NCBI GenBank assembly: GCA_014529385.2
Contig: CM043959.1
Span: forward strand, 87,492,529 to 87,550,528
DNA length: 58,000 nucleotides
From: Adiantum capillus-veneris
Taxonomy: Eukaryota; Streptophyta; Polypodiopsida; Polypodiales; Pteridaceae
Reading direction: 5' to 3'
The first letter of the stretch is position 1; each line of letters opens with the position of its first letter. Below are positions 22,282 through 32,760 of the stretch, piece by piece. The notes below the pieces were generated by a model. The model was not told the origin of the DNA and searched no databases. It saw only the letters and a program-made list of their open reading frames with translations. The position numbers were made by a program, and so were the translations under genes.

Positions 22282-22629
22282 AAGTGGGGTACTGGTACCG
22301 AACTGTATGGCGTCGAGGGAGATCGCCAATAGCATCCAGAATCCTGGAAGGGACTCTTCGCCGGCCCACTCTGATGTGTGGGTCGTGCGGTACTTGAACT
22401 TCATAAAGGTCTGCAAAGCTTGTTTCCTTGGGCCGCGCCGAAAGCGACACAAAGTCTCGTGTGGCTCCTTCGATGCTTCAACTTCGTCGAGAGTCATGCT
22501 TCGTTCTTCTTCAAGAATCTCCATGGCTGAAAATTCCTGAGACCACTTTCAACACAAAAACATGAACATACCTATTCCATGTAATGTGACTGGAAAAAAT
22601 CTTGTCTTCCTCAAAGACTGTGCATGCAA
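22279..22629 (-). pseudogene. possible pol tail of element F
   Basis: A minus-strand frame starts at an ATG (22524) and reads MEILEEERSMTLDEVEASKE, later TFMKFKYRTTHTSEWAGEE. The second piece faintly resembles the chromodomain-like end of gypsy integrases (V-K-F-K-x-x-T-x-x-x-E-W-x-x-E). It stops just before the polypurine tract, the place expected for a pol C-terminus. The resemblance is weak and could be chance. Confidence 0.35.
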
Positions 22630-22759
22630 TGTAGATGAACAAAGAGATGTAAGTGAGGCACAAAAATATTCGAGCTTGATCTTGCTGCTCGCCCCCCCCC
22701 CTTGCTGCGCCATCGCTACCCTCTCCCTCCCCCCCCCCCCACCCGCTGCCCCACAGCCC

Positions 22760-23201
22760 GCCCGCCCGTTCACTCGCTTTCTCGGCGATTCCGCAACAGA
22801 CCACGAGGCAGCCTGCTTCAGGGTCCACGCTTTGTTCCTTGCCGCTAGGGGGACAGAGGCCTTGGACTCAGCAGTTGGTTTCTCCTTCCCCCTCTGTGAT
22901 AGGACTGAGACAGAGTGGTCCCTCGACTCAGTGGTGGGATGGTTGCATACACAGGTTCTTGAGTTCTCTCACCACATGGGAGAACTTGGCGTTGCCTTGC
23001 TATGTATACATTCATGAGGACTCCTAGACAGAGGAGGTTGCTTTACGCACGGCTCGCTCTGCTTGGGCTTGGACCAGACACTCACTGTAGTCTCGCCTAT
23101 CTAGAGGGCGCTCGGATGCGGATTACTCCCCATCCAAGCCAGCCTCGAAGATAGCCCGTCTTGCTACTGCGGCAGCATCTGTTCTCTCTCGCTCCCCATG
23201 A
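22760..23201 (+). pseudogene. possible ORF1 remnant of LINE-2
   Basis: One frame reads TRQPASGSTLCSLPLGGQ, PSTQWWDGCIHRFLSSLTTW, then after a stop TARSAWAWTRHSL and SRLSRGRSDADYSPSKPASK, ending in TGA at 23199-23201. Stops interrupt it near 23025 and 23097. The composition looks protein-like and the final TGA overlaps the ORF2 start as ATGA. No known ORF1 domain (CCHC or RRM) is visible. Confidence 0.4.
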
Positions 23202-26200
23202 GGATCGTCTCGTGGAACGTGCAAAGACTAGGTGGGCCTCAGTTTCAGCGACAGAGGGGCCGATTGCGTCAGGAGCTTCAACGTTGCCTTGTGGGAGGAG
23301 AGATTGATCTCCTTATGCTTCAGGAGCACCATTTGTCTAAGAGCCGCATTCGGCGATGTGGTCAGATTTTGCGTGGACGCTATGATACCTTTTGGTCAGC
23401 TGCTTTTGGACCTGGAGGCATCCAGGGTGGGGTATGTATGACTATTGCGGACTCATTGCAGCAAGCCATTGTGGGCAGAGGGATTATTGTGCCAGGCAGG
23501 GCTCAGTGGATTACTATGCAGGTTCAGGGTGGCCTTGTGGGTTTCCTGAACATCTATGCGCCCAATGTGGCGAGTGCTCGTGCAAAGTTTTGGTCACAGA
23601 GTGTTGAGTCTTTGCCGCAGGTTGACCAGTGGTGTGTAGGAGGGGACTTCAACATGTTGGAGGACCCTTCTGACAGGATCGGAGGCAGCCATGCTACTGT
23701 GCATGGAGTCAAGTTAGCAGCTTGGGAGAGGTTGTGTATGACTTTGAGGGTCTCGGACACATGGCAGCATTCTGGCTTTGTGAGGCCTCCAGAGAGTCTT
23801 GCCTTCTCTAGATCGGACCGCAGAGTGGGAGGAGTGAATCTATCGCGCATAGATCGCTTCTACACTAGTGACCACTTCAGTGACTTGGGGGGATCAATGG
23901 GTATCCTGGCAGGGACATCCTTCTCGGACCATGCACCAGTGATCTTCACACTGGCAGACAGGCAGAGGAGTGGGAGCACGATGCTTCGCATCCCAGAGCG
24001 GGTCTTGTTGGACTCAGCACTCAGAGAGAGGGTCGAGGCTCTATGGACAGAGGGCATGGACAGCCAGGCTTCACCTGCAGACAGAGTGGCCTCAGGCCTA
24101 GCTCAGCTTAGCCACTTCTTTCTCCACGAGTCTCTGGCTCGACGGGCTGCAGCAAGAGAGGAGGAGCAGCGTCTCAGAGGAGGCATTGCTTCACTACAGA
24201 GGATGCAGGAGCAGCATCCAGACAGTCCATGGTTGGAGGAGCAGTTACAGCAGGCTCGACAGGAGCTTGCTTGCACAGAGGAGAGGCGCCATGAGTTTGC
24301 CTTTCACCGACAGGCATCTCAGTGGACTCAGGTGGGTGACAGAGTGACAGGTGCTTTTTTTGAGACAGTGGGACCTCGGCACTCGCATGCCAAGGTCAAT
24401 CAGTTGAGGAGACCCGATGGGTTAGTTGTTTGTGAGCCAGAGGATATGCGTGCAGTTGCTAATGACTTTTACCGTGAGTTACTGTCGGCTGAGCCCGAGT
24501 CAAAGAGACAGGATGCATGCAGGGAGCAGGTTTGGGCACAGATGCCTTGTCTTGTGACTGAGAAGATGCGCCAGAGGCTAGAGATACCTCTTCAGCTTGA
24601 GGAGCTACACACGACTCTTAGGGCCCTCCCTCGTGGTAGCTGTCCAGGTGAGGATGGGCTGACTCCTAGCTTCTTCTTGGAGTACTGGGACCTGCTTGGC
24701 CCAGATCTTTGTAGTGCCTTTCAGTACATTTTGCACACAGGAGTGATGCCGGATAGCATGAGTGAGGGCCTGATTTACCTCATTCCAAAGGAGGGTGGCT
24801 CCTTCGATGAGATTTGACAGTGGCACCCCATCACCATTCTCAACTCAGCCTACAAAATTCTTGCCAAGGCTCTGAGTTTGAGGATTCAGCCACTTTTGGA
24901 GAGCCTTATACATGGGACTCAGACAGGTTTTGTCAAGGAACGCAGTATCCTTGACAACATCTTCACTTTTTGGGAGGCTTCTGTCCTTGCACGGCTCCGT
25001 GGGGAGGACCTTGTGATTCTTCTTCTCGATTTTGAGAAGGCATACGGCAGAGTTGACTGGGACTTTCTAGAGGGCACGCTACGCAGGATGGGCTTCTCAG
25101 ATGCTTGGATCAGAGGGGTGTCAGCTTTGTACAGACAAGCTCACAGTCAGGTGCTGTTGGCAGGAGGTAGAGGTGAGTGCTTCATGCTCACACGTTCGGT
25201 CAAACAGGGTTGTCCTCTTGCCCCTTTTCTCTTTCTGTTCTATGCGGAGGCGATCAGCAGATTTTTGGTGTCACAGCAGGTTGGTTTGAGAGGCTTAGCA
25301 CTCCCTATACGGGGAGATGAGCTTCTGGACACTGAGTTTGCCGACGACTCAGCCTTGTACTTAGAGGGCATAGGAGGCCAATCTACACAGATGTGAGCAG
25401 GCTTTGGAGACCTTCTGCTGTGCATCGGGCGCATTGATCAACTGGAGAAAGACAGTGGCTTTCTCGGTTGGCAGTGCTCCTGTGCCAGATTGGATGCCAG
25501 GAGAGGGTTTCAGGTGGATTCCTCCAGGGACTGCAGTTCGGTACTTGGGTTGTCAGGTTGGTCTGGACTTGTCCCCCGAGCAGCAGATTGCTCCTCTTCT
25601 CCTATCCATCAGGAGAAAGCTGTTACATTGGAGCTCAGCACGACTTTCGCTGGCTGGTAGAGTAGTAGTTGCCAACCAGGTGTTGTTGGCGACTATGTGG
25701 TACATCACTTCTTGCTGGATCTTCTCGAGTTCTTGTATCAGCTAGGTAGAGAGGCTAATCAGGAACTTCCTTTGGTCAGGTCGCGATACTCAGATTGCCC
25801 AAGCCAAGGTGGCTTGGTCAGTCATCACACTTCCTTGTTCTCAGGGAGGGCTTGGGATCATTGATCTTGCACAGCAGAGCAGAGCCCTTCTTGGGAAGTT
25901 TGTCGTCAGAGAACTCCTTCCAGGCGAGGAGCCCTGGAAGGAATTCTTGTTGCAGAGGCTTCGTGCCAGGGTGCCTCAGTCAGGAGGCCCTTGGCAACCT
26001 TCGACCAGATGGATCTTTTCAGAGCTGCGCCGAGTTGGTTTGAGCAGGAGACTGGAGGACAGATTCGCTGTGAGTTTGCTTCGTTCTTGGGAGCTCTTAC
26101 GGCGTGGCCTAGAGCAGAGACAGCCGACGTGCACGGAGGAGCGCCTACGGCAGCCCCTCGTCTGGAACCCCATGGTTAGCACTCAGAGAGGCCACTTGGT

Positions 26201-27549
26201 TGGGAGTCGGCCTCATGTTTCTTGGGGTCCCATGGCGGCAGGTCCAGCGCGTTCTCTAGGTGACTGGCTAGAGTTCACAGGTTTGTCAGAGGAGGTGCAG
26301 GCTGTCCAGCTACAGGGCATGAGAGGGGTGCAGAGCATGTGTCAGGACATCTCAGAGTCAGTTCCAGCTGAGTGGCTCACGCCTCTCGAGCCTGTAGCAC
26401 CCTGGTGGATGGGAGCCTTCACACGACTGGAGGTTTTCATTTCAATCAGGGCTTGCTCAGAGACTGTCCCAGCACTGTTCTTCGAGCTTCAGGGTGGGGG
26501 ACGATTACAGCGAGTTGCAGTAGAGGCCCCGCAGGTAGCAGAGTGCTGTTTCCAGAGGATCCGAGTTGTGGGCATCTGTGAGAGGACTTGCGTCATAGAC
26601 CCTGACCTAGCAGCTCTTGAGACTGGACACTGGAGGCTATGGGCTTGGGAGTGTTGTCCACTGGCACGAGTACAGTGGGATCCTGGTGAGTGGCTATGGA
26701 GGGACCCCTTCTCTTCTGCCGACCGCCCTGGAGTCCCCTTCTTTTAGTACACTGTTCGGCTTGGACGTCATATACTTGCAGCACAGAGAGGCCCGCCCCG
26801 CTGCAGCACGTCATTGGCAGGAGGAGGGCCTCACAGTCGAGTTCTTGGCAGCTTTTTGGCAGAGGCTGTGGGACTCTAGACAGTCGAGGCGAGTCACCTT
26901 GTTCCAGTGGTTGGTTGCACACAGAGCCACAGCAATAGGGAGCTGGCTTGTGCATAGTGGTGTCTCGGCCGCATGTGCAACCTGTGACCAATTGGTGGAG
27001 AGTCAGCGTCACTGTCTTTGGGACTGTCCCTCGGCCCAGCAGGTGTGGCTACGTGTTCTTCGGCTGATGCCTGCCCTCTCCACGGCTCGACAGTACACTT
27101 GGGAGGCAGCGGCTTGGTCCACCCTCACGGGCCCAGCACTTCAGTTTGAGCTATCTTCCACCAGCAGGATGATAGTGATACAGGGGGGGCGACCTACACT
27201 CCAGCCTGCTACAGAGATTACTCCACAGGAGTGGTGCAGTGAGAGAGAGGAGTGTTGGGAGCTCATCAGCGGCCTAGCTCTCTGGTTCATCTGGCGGGCC
27301 CGCTGTTTCCGCATCTTTGAGGCTCGTCCTGTGCCACCAGCAGAGACTGTTCGTGACTTTTGGCTAGCGCTGATCCATACTCTCAGAGGACAGCTTGAGG
27401 GACTACACGGCAGCTCCGACCGCATGCGGGAGCGCCACAAGGCTTTTCTTCGACTCTGGCGCCCTGGGCCTTTCTACACCATAGTCCAGGGGGTGCTCAG
27501 ATGGCACTACTGTCCACCTGTGTGGCTCTTCCCTCCTCCCATCTCTTGA
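23198..27549 (+). pseudogene. LINE-2 ORF2: endonuclease, reverse transcriptase, zf-RVT end (broken)
   Basis: The start ATG at 23198 gives MRIVSWNVQRLGG, the usual first block of the endonuclease. Later come LLMLQEHH, NIYAPN, VGGDFNMLEDP, SRIDRFYTS and SFSDHAPV, so the catalytic blocks look intact. RT has PGEDGLTPSFF, ITILNSAYKILAKALS, TGFVKERSILDNIF, LLDFEKAYGRVDWDF, SVKQGCPLAPFLF and the catalytic FADDSALYLEG (about 25350). The end carries CATCDQLVESQRHCLWDCP (about 26967-27023), a zinc-finger of the zf-RVT type. Four breaks were found: TGA at 24815-24817 (probably CGA before), a frameshift near 25390, TAG at 25743-25745, and a frameshift near 26730. Without them the protein would be about 1,450 residues. 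Confidence 0.94.
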
Positions 27550-27698
27550 TTTAGCCGCATTGTATATATGTTGTTTTTTCATTGGGAGAGTCTCCCCATC
27601 ATGCTTGTTGTAGCCCTCTCTCGCAGAGGTGGATGTAGCCCTATGGGTAGTTTTCATTAACTAATAGAAGGATCTTTTTCTCGAAAAAAAAAAAAAAA
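27550..27698 (+). other. LINE-2 3' untranslated region with poly(A) tail
   Basis: It contains the small inverted repeat GGGAGAGTCTCCCC near 27583-27596 and ends with a 15-base A run just before the second target copy. Confidence 0.8.
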
Positions 27699-27714
27699 TT
27701 GTAGATGAACAAAG

Positions 27715-28158
27715 CGACAGAGTGCCAAACCGTTCACCACACACACACAAACAATGAGATCGAATCTTTCTCTTATGATCGAGAGCAATCAACTGTGGCA
27801 ATTCACAACAGAAATACGCATGCTTGATGCTCATACTTTCATGTGCTCTTTCTACGACTGTGTCGTGCCAAGGAAGAGACATGGAATGTGACTTCCTTAC
27901 ATACATACTTTTCAGCTTTTCATGAACAATCCGCATACATTCGTGCTCATCCATGAGTGAAACATGCTCAACCTACAATATGTCATGCCTAGGAAAAGGG
28001 ATCACATAAAGACGTCGACTAAAATACAGGAAACGATCACGAATGAAACACTCGAACAATGCGTGCGTATCCATCATGCGAACACATAATACTTCCTATG
28101 AGGGTTCTTGGGACCTAGGCTCGAGAGCCAAGATCAGTTCTTCCTGAAGGGGTTCTTT
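27715..28158 (-). other. element F internal region of unknown content
   Basis: A minus-strand frame (about 27954 down) reads MDEHECMRIVHEKLKSMYVR and is cut by LINE-2. Its composition is His/Met/Ser-rich and I recognise no domain. It may be gag or a deletion remnant. Confidence 0.3.
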
Positions 28159-28945
28159 CTAAGTGCGTTCTTTCTGAGGGGGTTCATTGGACCTCGACTC
28201 GAGAGCCAAGATCGGTTCTTCGTGATTGATCGAATCTACAACGAGGTTAGCTTCGCTAGAAAAAGCATCAACTAACTCATCATCCTTGTGAACAATCACA
28301 TCTTCTTCATGCAACTCATCATGCTTGTGAGAAATCACATCTTGATCATGCAAATCATCATGCTTGTGAGAAATCACATCTTGATCATGCAAATTATCAT
28401 GCTTGTCATTGTCATCCAAATCATCAAGCTCATCATTATCATCCAAACCATCATGCTCATCATTATCAATCAAATCATCATCATGCAAATCATGTGTCAT
28501 GCTTTGGAAAAGAAGAGACTGAGAGAGTCTCCTTTTCTCGAATCTCTTGCATCTGTGCATGCATTTGAGAAAAGAGTCGCAACATCTCTTGCATTCTTGC
28601 TTTGGTCTCGCGATCAAATTCTGCTCGTCTGGCTGTGTTCTCGCGATCAAATTTGGCTTCACTTTCTTTTTCTTCCAAGTCGTACTGACGCTCTATGGCT
28701 ACCGTTTCTTCTTCGTAGTCACGATCTATGGCTGCCATTTCTTCTTCGTAGGCCTTTCTGTCTGCTTCTCTTTGTTGGTCCAACTCCTCCATAGGAGTTA
28801 GCGATGGAGGAGTTAGCGCAACCCTTGACGTAGATGGGGAAGGGGGAGGGTCGGAAAAACCTCCTGGTGGGGAAAATTCTTCTTCGCCTCTCTCATTCTC
28901 ATCACCTCCAAGCGAAGTATCCATTCCGCTTCGAGTGATGACCAT
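28159..28945 (-). pseudogene. gag-like coiled-coil protein of element F (frameshifted)
   Basis: The ATG at 28945 gives MVITRSGMDTSLGG, similar to the MVxTRSG starts of plant gypsy gag proteins. It is followed by a Pro/Ser-rich stretch and a highly charged heptad-like region (DQQREADRKAYEEEMAAI, FDRETKARMQEMLRLF). That frame stops at 28490. A second frame overlaps it (28662-28159) with an Asp/His-rich region containing 13-residue repeats around HDDLHDQDVISHK. I infer one frameshift near 28510 between the two. No capsid core (WW motif), zinc knuckle, protease or RT follows. Function beyond a gag role is not recognisable. Confidence 0.6.
28300..28420 (-). repeat. 39-bp tandem repeat in the F gag-like gene
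   Basis: About three copies of a 39-bp unit (core ATCACATCTTGATCATGCAA) encode the 13-residue Asp/His repeat. The flanks hold shorter TCATCA units that encode Asp-Asp/Asn runs. Confidence 0.8.
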
Positions 28946-28954
28946 TCTGAAGTC

Positions 28955-29090
28955 GTGGGTTCTTGTGGGTTCTTGTGGTCTTGGGTTCTTAAGTTCACGA
29001 GGAACTTGGGTTCTTGAGGGTCTTGGGTTCTTGGGAGTCTTGGTTCTTGAGGGTCTTGAGGTTCTTGAGGTTCTTGAGGTTTTCTTTCGC
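28955..29090. repeat. GGTTCTTG-type degenerate tandem repeat in the F leader
   Basis: Words such as GGGTTCTTGAGGGTCTTG are repeated imperfectly about ten times. On the minus strand they are CAAGAACC repeats that would encode Arg/Thr/Pro/Ser if translated upstream of the gag start. Confidence 0.75.
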
Positions 29091-29425
29091 TTGCAATCTG
29101 TGTTTGAGAAGGATCTTCTCTTCACCCGAGTTCTACTCTTTTCCGCGGGCGCCCCCTTAACAGCCTTGCGCTCACACCAAGGTTGCTTTTTCCCACCTCG
29201 CGTCGATTGGCCAGCCGCTAAGTGCACGGTTCGCTCTCAATGAGTGAAAAGAGACTCAAGGGGAGGCTGGACAAGCCCTTCTTTCTTGGGTTTCCTGTCA
29301 CTCTTCAAAACACGATTAGGAATCGACACGCCCAAGAGGACTTGGGTTACGTGCGACCGCAACAAGCAAAAAAAATTATGTGGTTCTTGTGGTTCTTTCC
29401 TTGAGTGATACAGAACACTGCCAAA

Positions 29426-29437
29426 GCTCTGATACCA
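29426..29437 (-). promoter_or_regulatory. primer-binding site of element F (initiator Met tRNA)
   Basis: The minus strand reads TGGTATCAGAGC, a perfect match to the usual plant site, 1 base from the 5' LTR. Confidence 0.9.
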
Positions 29438-30605
29438 ATGTTAGGTGCAGCGAAATGAATGTTTACGCTTTGCTCAAGATGAGCGCTCCGAACTGTGCTC
29501 AAGGTTCCTTTTTATTCTTATGGAAGGGAGAGCCTTCCGTTCTTAATGAGAGAGTGCAATGATCACAAACAAAGTGAATGGACACTCTGCGTGAAAGTGC
29601 ATGAGACTGACAGATAGAGAGAGAAGAGAGATACGACACCAGAGACGTTGTAAAACCCTCCTCCGAAGGCCCCACTCTCGTCGGCGAGAGTGGTCTACTT
29701 ATGATTGCACAATCTAGTAAATGGTATGCATGAGACTGATGCAAGTCTAGGCTATGTTGACGACTACGACGAGGATGACGAGGCCGACACTAGGGCTGAA
29801 ATCTGCAATCTTTCATCTCCTGCCCAAAACACTATGGGCTGAAATCTGGGATTAGTCCAAAACGCTGATTTTGGGGGCTGTTTCTGTGGGTCTTTGACGC
29901 TGAAAATATGCAGGTTTAGGGCTGAAAACTGAGGTTCTTAAGGGCTGAATCTGATGGTCTATCCGGACTGAATCTGCTACCCTTTAGGGGCTGAATCCTC
30001 ATGAAAATGCCAGGGCTGCAATCTGTCAAAAACGCTAGGCTTATGGGAACAAAAGCGCTAGAGAAGGTCTTCAAAAACGATAGCTGATGGGGGTACTGTG
30101 GCGATGATCCTCTGATGCAAAACGCTAGGCTTAGGCTGTTGAAGAAAACGCTAGGGGATGCTCATGGTTCTTCTTGCTTGGAGGGGGAAACCGCCAAGGG
30201 ATCTTGTTGAGAAGTTGCCTGCTGAGCTTGGCTCCTGTTGCCTCTTCTGCCATTTAGTGCTAGTCTAGGTTTGCTTATATATAAACTTACTCAATTTGCC
30301 CTACCTACTTTCCAACAGAAGTCACTTAAAAGTAATAAGTGAAAAATGTCAAAAATAGGTAAAATAGGCTAAATGCACTGGAAAATTCCCTTGAAGGATT
30401 CTGATGGGAATGCTTATGATCATGCTGTGTGCAACCAGAGGATATGCATCTACACTAAGTGTTGTTGGGGTTAAGGCCTATGTGCCTTGACAGGTCGCCC
30501 AGATAATGGGCGCCCGCCCACTGTCACCCTATACTTATAGTGAGTTTACTGTATAGGGGAAGCTGCCAGTCTCCCCACCCACATCGTGTGTGTGTCTCCT
30601 TCTCT

Positions 30606-31585
30606 ATCCCACATCGGTGCATGCGATAGCAGGTGCAGGAGATGTGAGACTGTCATTACCGAGTGGTGCATCTTACTTGTTACGACATGTGCGCTATGTA
30701 CCAGATTTGACAGTGAGTTTGATCTCGATTGGTAAGCTTAGAGATTGTGGATGTCAGATTTCGCTACGAGAGCGAGATTTTGTGATGCATTTGGGTTCGC
30801 TAGTGATTGCGAGAGGTGCCAGGAGTGGTACAGGTTACTCATTGCATGTGGATCACGGGAGAGACGGTGTTGTCTCTGTGATCATGCAACCAGGTAGAGA
30901 GCGAGAGAGCAGGCGAGTCTCTTTTGCTTGTGGGTTGCAGGATGCTTTGCATGGAGTGCAGAGCAGTGACCTTGTTGTGCAGGTTGCGTCTACGGATGCA
31001 CAGGTAGAGCGGGACAGCTCTAGTGAGTCACAGCAGGATGAGTCATCAGAGGTGATGACAGAGATGACTCACATGGATGCTGAGATGTCGGCTATTGTGA
31101 AGTCATTTCTTGATATGCTTATGCCAGAGCTTGATGCAGATTCAGGACAGATGGATACTCTTGGTACACATGTGATATGTGGTGGGCACGAGGAGTCACT
31201 CCAGAGCTCGGAGTCAGAGTGCCATGGTCTCTATGATAGGGGACAGGATTGCCATGAGTTGAGTTCTGAGTTGGAGGTGGCAGAGGTTGCCAGGGTTGCA
31301 TCAACGTTCGGTGTCCTCATGTACGAGATGCTGATCTCGAGGCCCGACATAGCAGCTGCAGTGGGAGCATTTGCAGCAGGATTGATTAGTTGTTCGATGA
31401 CTGATCTCGACATAGAGCATAGGGGAGGTTTGCAGGTATTGGACCGATACTTGCAGGAGTGCATGAGCTCTTGTAGACTCTTTGCAGAGCTTAGAGCTAG
31501 CTCTGTGTGGCTTCCGCAGCGGGATATTTGTCTATCAGTAGAGCCGGATGCACTAGCTCATCGAGAGTCAGTGGGCATAGGTTGA
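30606..31585 (+). pseudogene. internally deleted copia gag-pol
   Basis: One open frame. Its first part (GDVRLSLPSGASYLLRHVRY, VPDLTVSLISIGKL, GSLVIARGA) is the protease and pre-integrase region of copia. The last part (FGVLMYEMLISRPDIAAAVG) is the region just before RNase H. Integrase core and RT are absent, so a large in-frame deletion joined the two. The middle is acidic and Ser/Asp-rich. It is open over about 330 codons, but no function is likely. Confidence 0.78.
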
Positions 31586-31660
31586 GAGAATATCTCACCT
31601 TCTATTACTTGTACACTAGTAGATCTTGCTTAAAGGCACATTGGCCTTTAGGTGGGAGGT

Positions 31661-31844
31661 TGTTGGGGTTAAGGCCTATGTGCCTTGACCGGTCGCCCAG
31701 ATCATGGGCGCCCGCCCACTATCACCCTATACTTATAGTGAGTTTATTGTATAGGGGGAGCTGCCAATCTCCCCACCCACATCGTGTGTGTGTCTCCTTC
31801 TCTCTCTCTCACTCTCCGTCTGTCGTGCTCCCCGATCCCCTTCA
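31661..31844 (+). repeat. 3' LTR of the truncated copia element
   Basis: It is 184 bp, preceded by the purine run AGGTGGGAGGT. Its first 143 bp match 30463-30605. Confidence 0.85.
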
Positions 31845-31984
31845 AGTGTCTGGGCATGTCCGGTCTACGAATAGACTAACAAAAGTGCCAGATCACTTCT
31901 AAATTTAGACTGACTGAACTGACTGAACCCTGATCATGTTGTAGCTTGTCCACGGACACATAGGGTTGGATGTGTCACGTGACA

Positions 31985-32760
31985 GTGGACAATCGATCAA
32001 ATTTGACACTTTTTCAAGATACAAAGATGCTTCGAAGGCTTTGTCTTTTATACAGCAGTTTGACATCGCTTTCGCGGGAGGACGCTACTCAGAGCACTCC
32101 AAGATTCGGAGAGCTGCCTCTTATTTTAAGGGGAATGCTCGAACTTGGTGGTCCACGCTTCTTTTAAACAAGACTGCGCCAGTTAAATAGCTCAAATTGA
32201 AGAAGCTTTTTATTTCTTCTTGGCTGACGCAAGAGTATGAACACGATATACGAGCTGCTTGGAACCATCTTCGGATGACCAAAAGAGATACAGTGGATGC
32301 TTATTGGAGAGATTCTGGAGCTCTTTTCTACCTGCCTCTTCATTCAAGAAGATCTCGTTCAGAGAACAGATTGAGCGGTTTACCTTGGGTCTACCTACAG
32401 AGATCCGAGATCACTGCTTGGAACAGAAGTCAGCTTCTATTCAAGAGTTGAGCAGTCATGCGAACGGGGTTTTGCCATTCACTCTCGCAGTCTGACCTAC
32501 CCCACCGATGAGGTCATGACACAACGAGCCGAACAGACTTCAGCGAATGAAAGTAGGAAGAGAAAGAGCAACCCAGAAAAGAAGGATGCACGACCTAAGC
32601 TTACTCCTCAAGAGAGAGCTCGCTTCATCAGGGAGGGGAAGTGCTTTGGATGCGGGGAACATGGACATATCTGCGAAGTGCCCTAACAAGGCACCGAATG
32701 AACGAGATGAAGAAAGGCCAGAAAGTTCCAAAGCAGCTGAGAGATGTGGCTGAAAAGGCA
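31985..32760 (+). pseudogene. gag of element B, capsid core and zinc knuckle (broken)
   Basis: It continues the frame cut at 21104: GQSIKFDTFSRYKDASKAL, FIQQFDIAFAGGRYSEHSKI and NARTWWSTLLLNKTAP. TAG at 32188-32190 replaces a Trp (TGG in G). A frameshift near 32310 moves the FKKISFREQIERFTLGLP part to another frame. The zinc knuckle starts CFGCGEHGHI and is then broken by a frameshift at about 32680. Confidence 0.87.

Larger units (their letters stand above)
22645..27698 (+). mobile_element. LINE-2: non-LTR retrotransposon inserted in element F
   Basis: A 15-bp target duplication TGTAGATGAACAAAG flanks it (22630-22644 and 27700-27714), and it ends in a 15-base poly(A) run (27684-27698). These are the marks of target-primed insertion. 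The body is GC-richer than the neighbouring elements. The 5' part is short (about 550 bp before ORF2) and C-rich, with only a remnant of ORF1, so the copy is probably 5' truncated. ORF2 holds endonuclease, RT and a zinc-finger end. Confidence 0.93.
30463..31844 (+). mobile_element. truncated copia element inside the F 5' LTR
   Basis: Short LTRs start TGTTGGGGTTAAGGCC: the left one (30463-30605) is cut short, the right one (31661-31844, 184 bp) is complete and ends CCCCTTCA. The duplication AGTGT is at 30458-30462 and 31845-31849; the partner LTR has AGTGT once (about 22136-22140). The primer site, most of gag and most of pol are missing, and the left LTR is fused directly to protease-region sequence. 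The intact duplication shows it inserted as an element and lost sequence before or after. Confidence 0.87.
21105..31984 (-). mobile_element. Element F: LTR retrotransposon without a visible RT or integrase
   Basis: It reads on the minus strand. LTRs are 29439-31984 (5', with an insert) and 21105-22267 (3'). The target duplication GTGGA is at 21100-21104 and 31985-31989, in the gag of B. It has a perfect Met-tRNA primer site and a clear polypurine tract. Once LINE-2 is removed, the internal part is only about 2.1 kb. It holds a gag-like coiled-coil protein and a short possible pol tail. It is therefore an internally deleted or non-autonomous element. Confidence 0.88.
29439..31984 (-). repeat. 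5' LTR of element F, with an insertion
   Basis: It spans 2,546 bp, or 1,159 bp without the copia insert and its duplicated target (30463-31849), close to the 1,163 bp of the partner. Confidence 0.9.

Noticed and set aside
22279-22524. Host gene fragment captured by element F
   Set aside because: The position just before the polypurine tract and the weak chromodomain-like pattern fit a pol tail better; neither reading is strong.
22700-22800. Proline-rich protein from the C-rich stretch upstream of LINE-2 ORF2
   Set aside because: The residues come from poly(C) runs; frames change within the runs and no domain is visible.
26593-27012. Long minus-strand open frames opposite LINE-2 ORF2 (for example 26593-27012 and 27141-27440)
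   Set aside because: They lie on the antisense of well-supported RT and zinc-finger coding and show no motif of their own.
28288-28794. Plus-strand frame rich in Ile, Met and Leu that looks like a membrane protein
   Set aside because: It is the complement of the Asp/His-repeat and coiled-coil gag-like gene of F; hydrophobicity comes from the TCATCA repeats.
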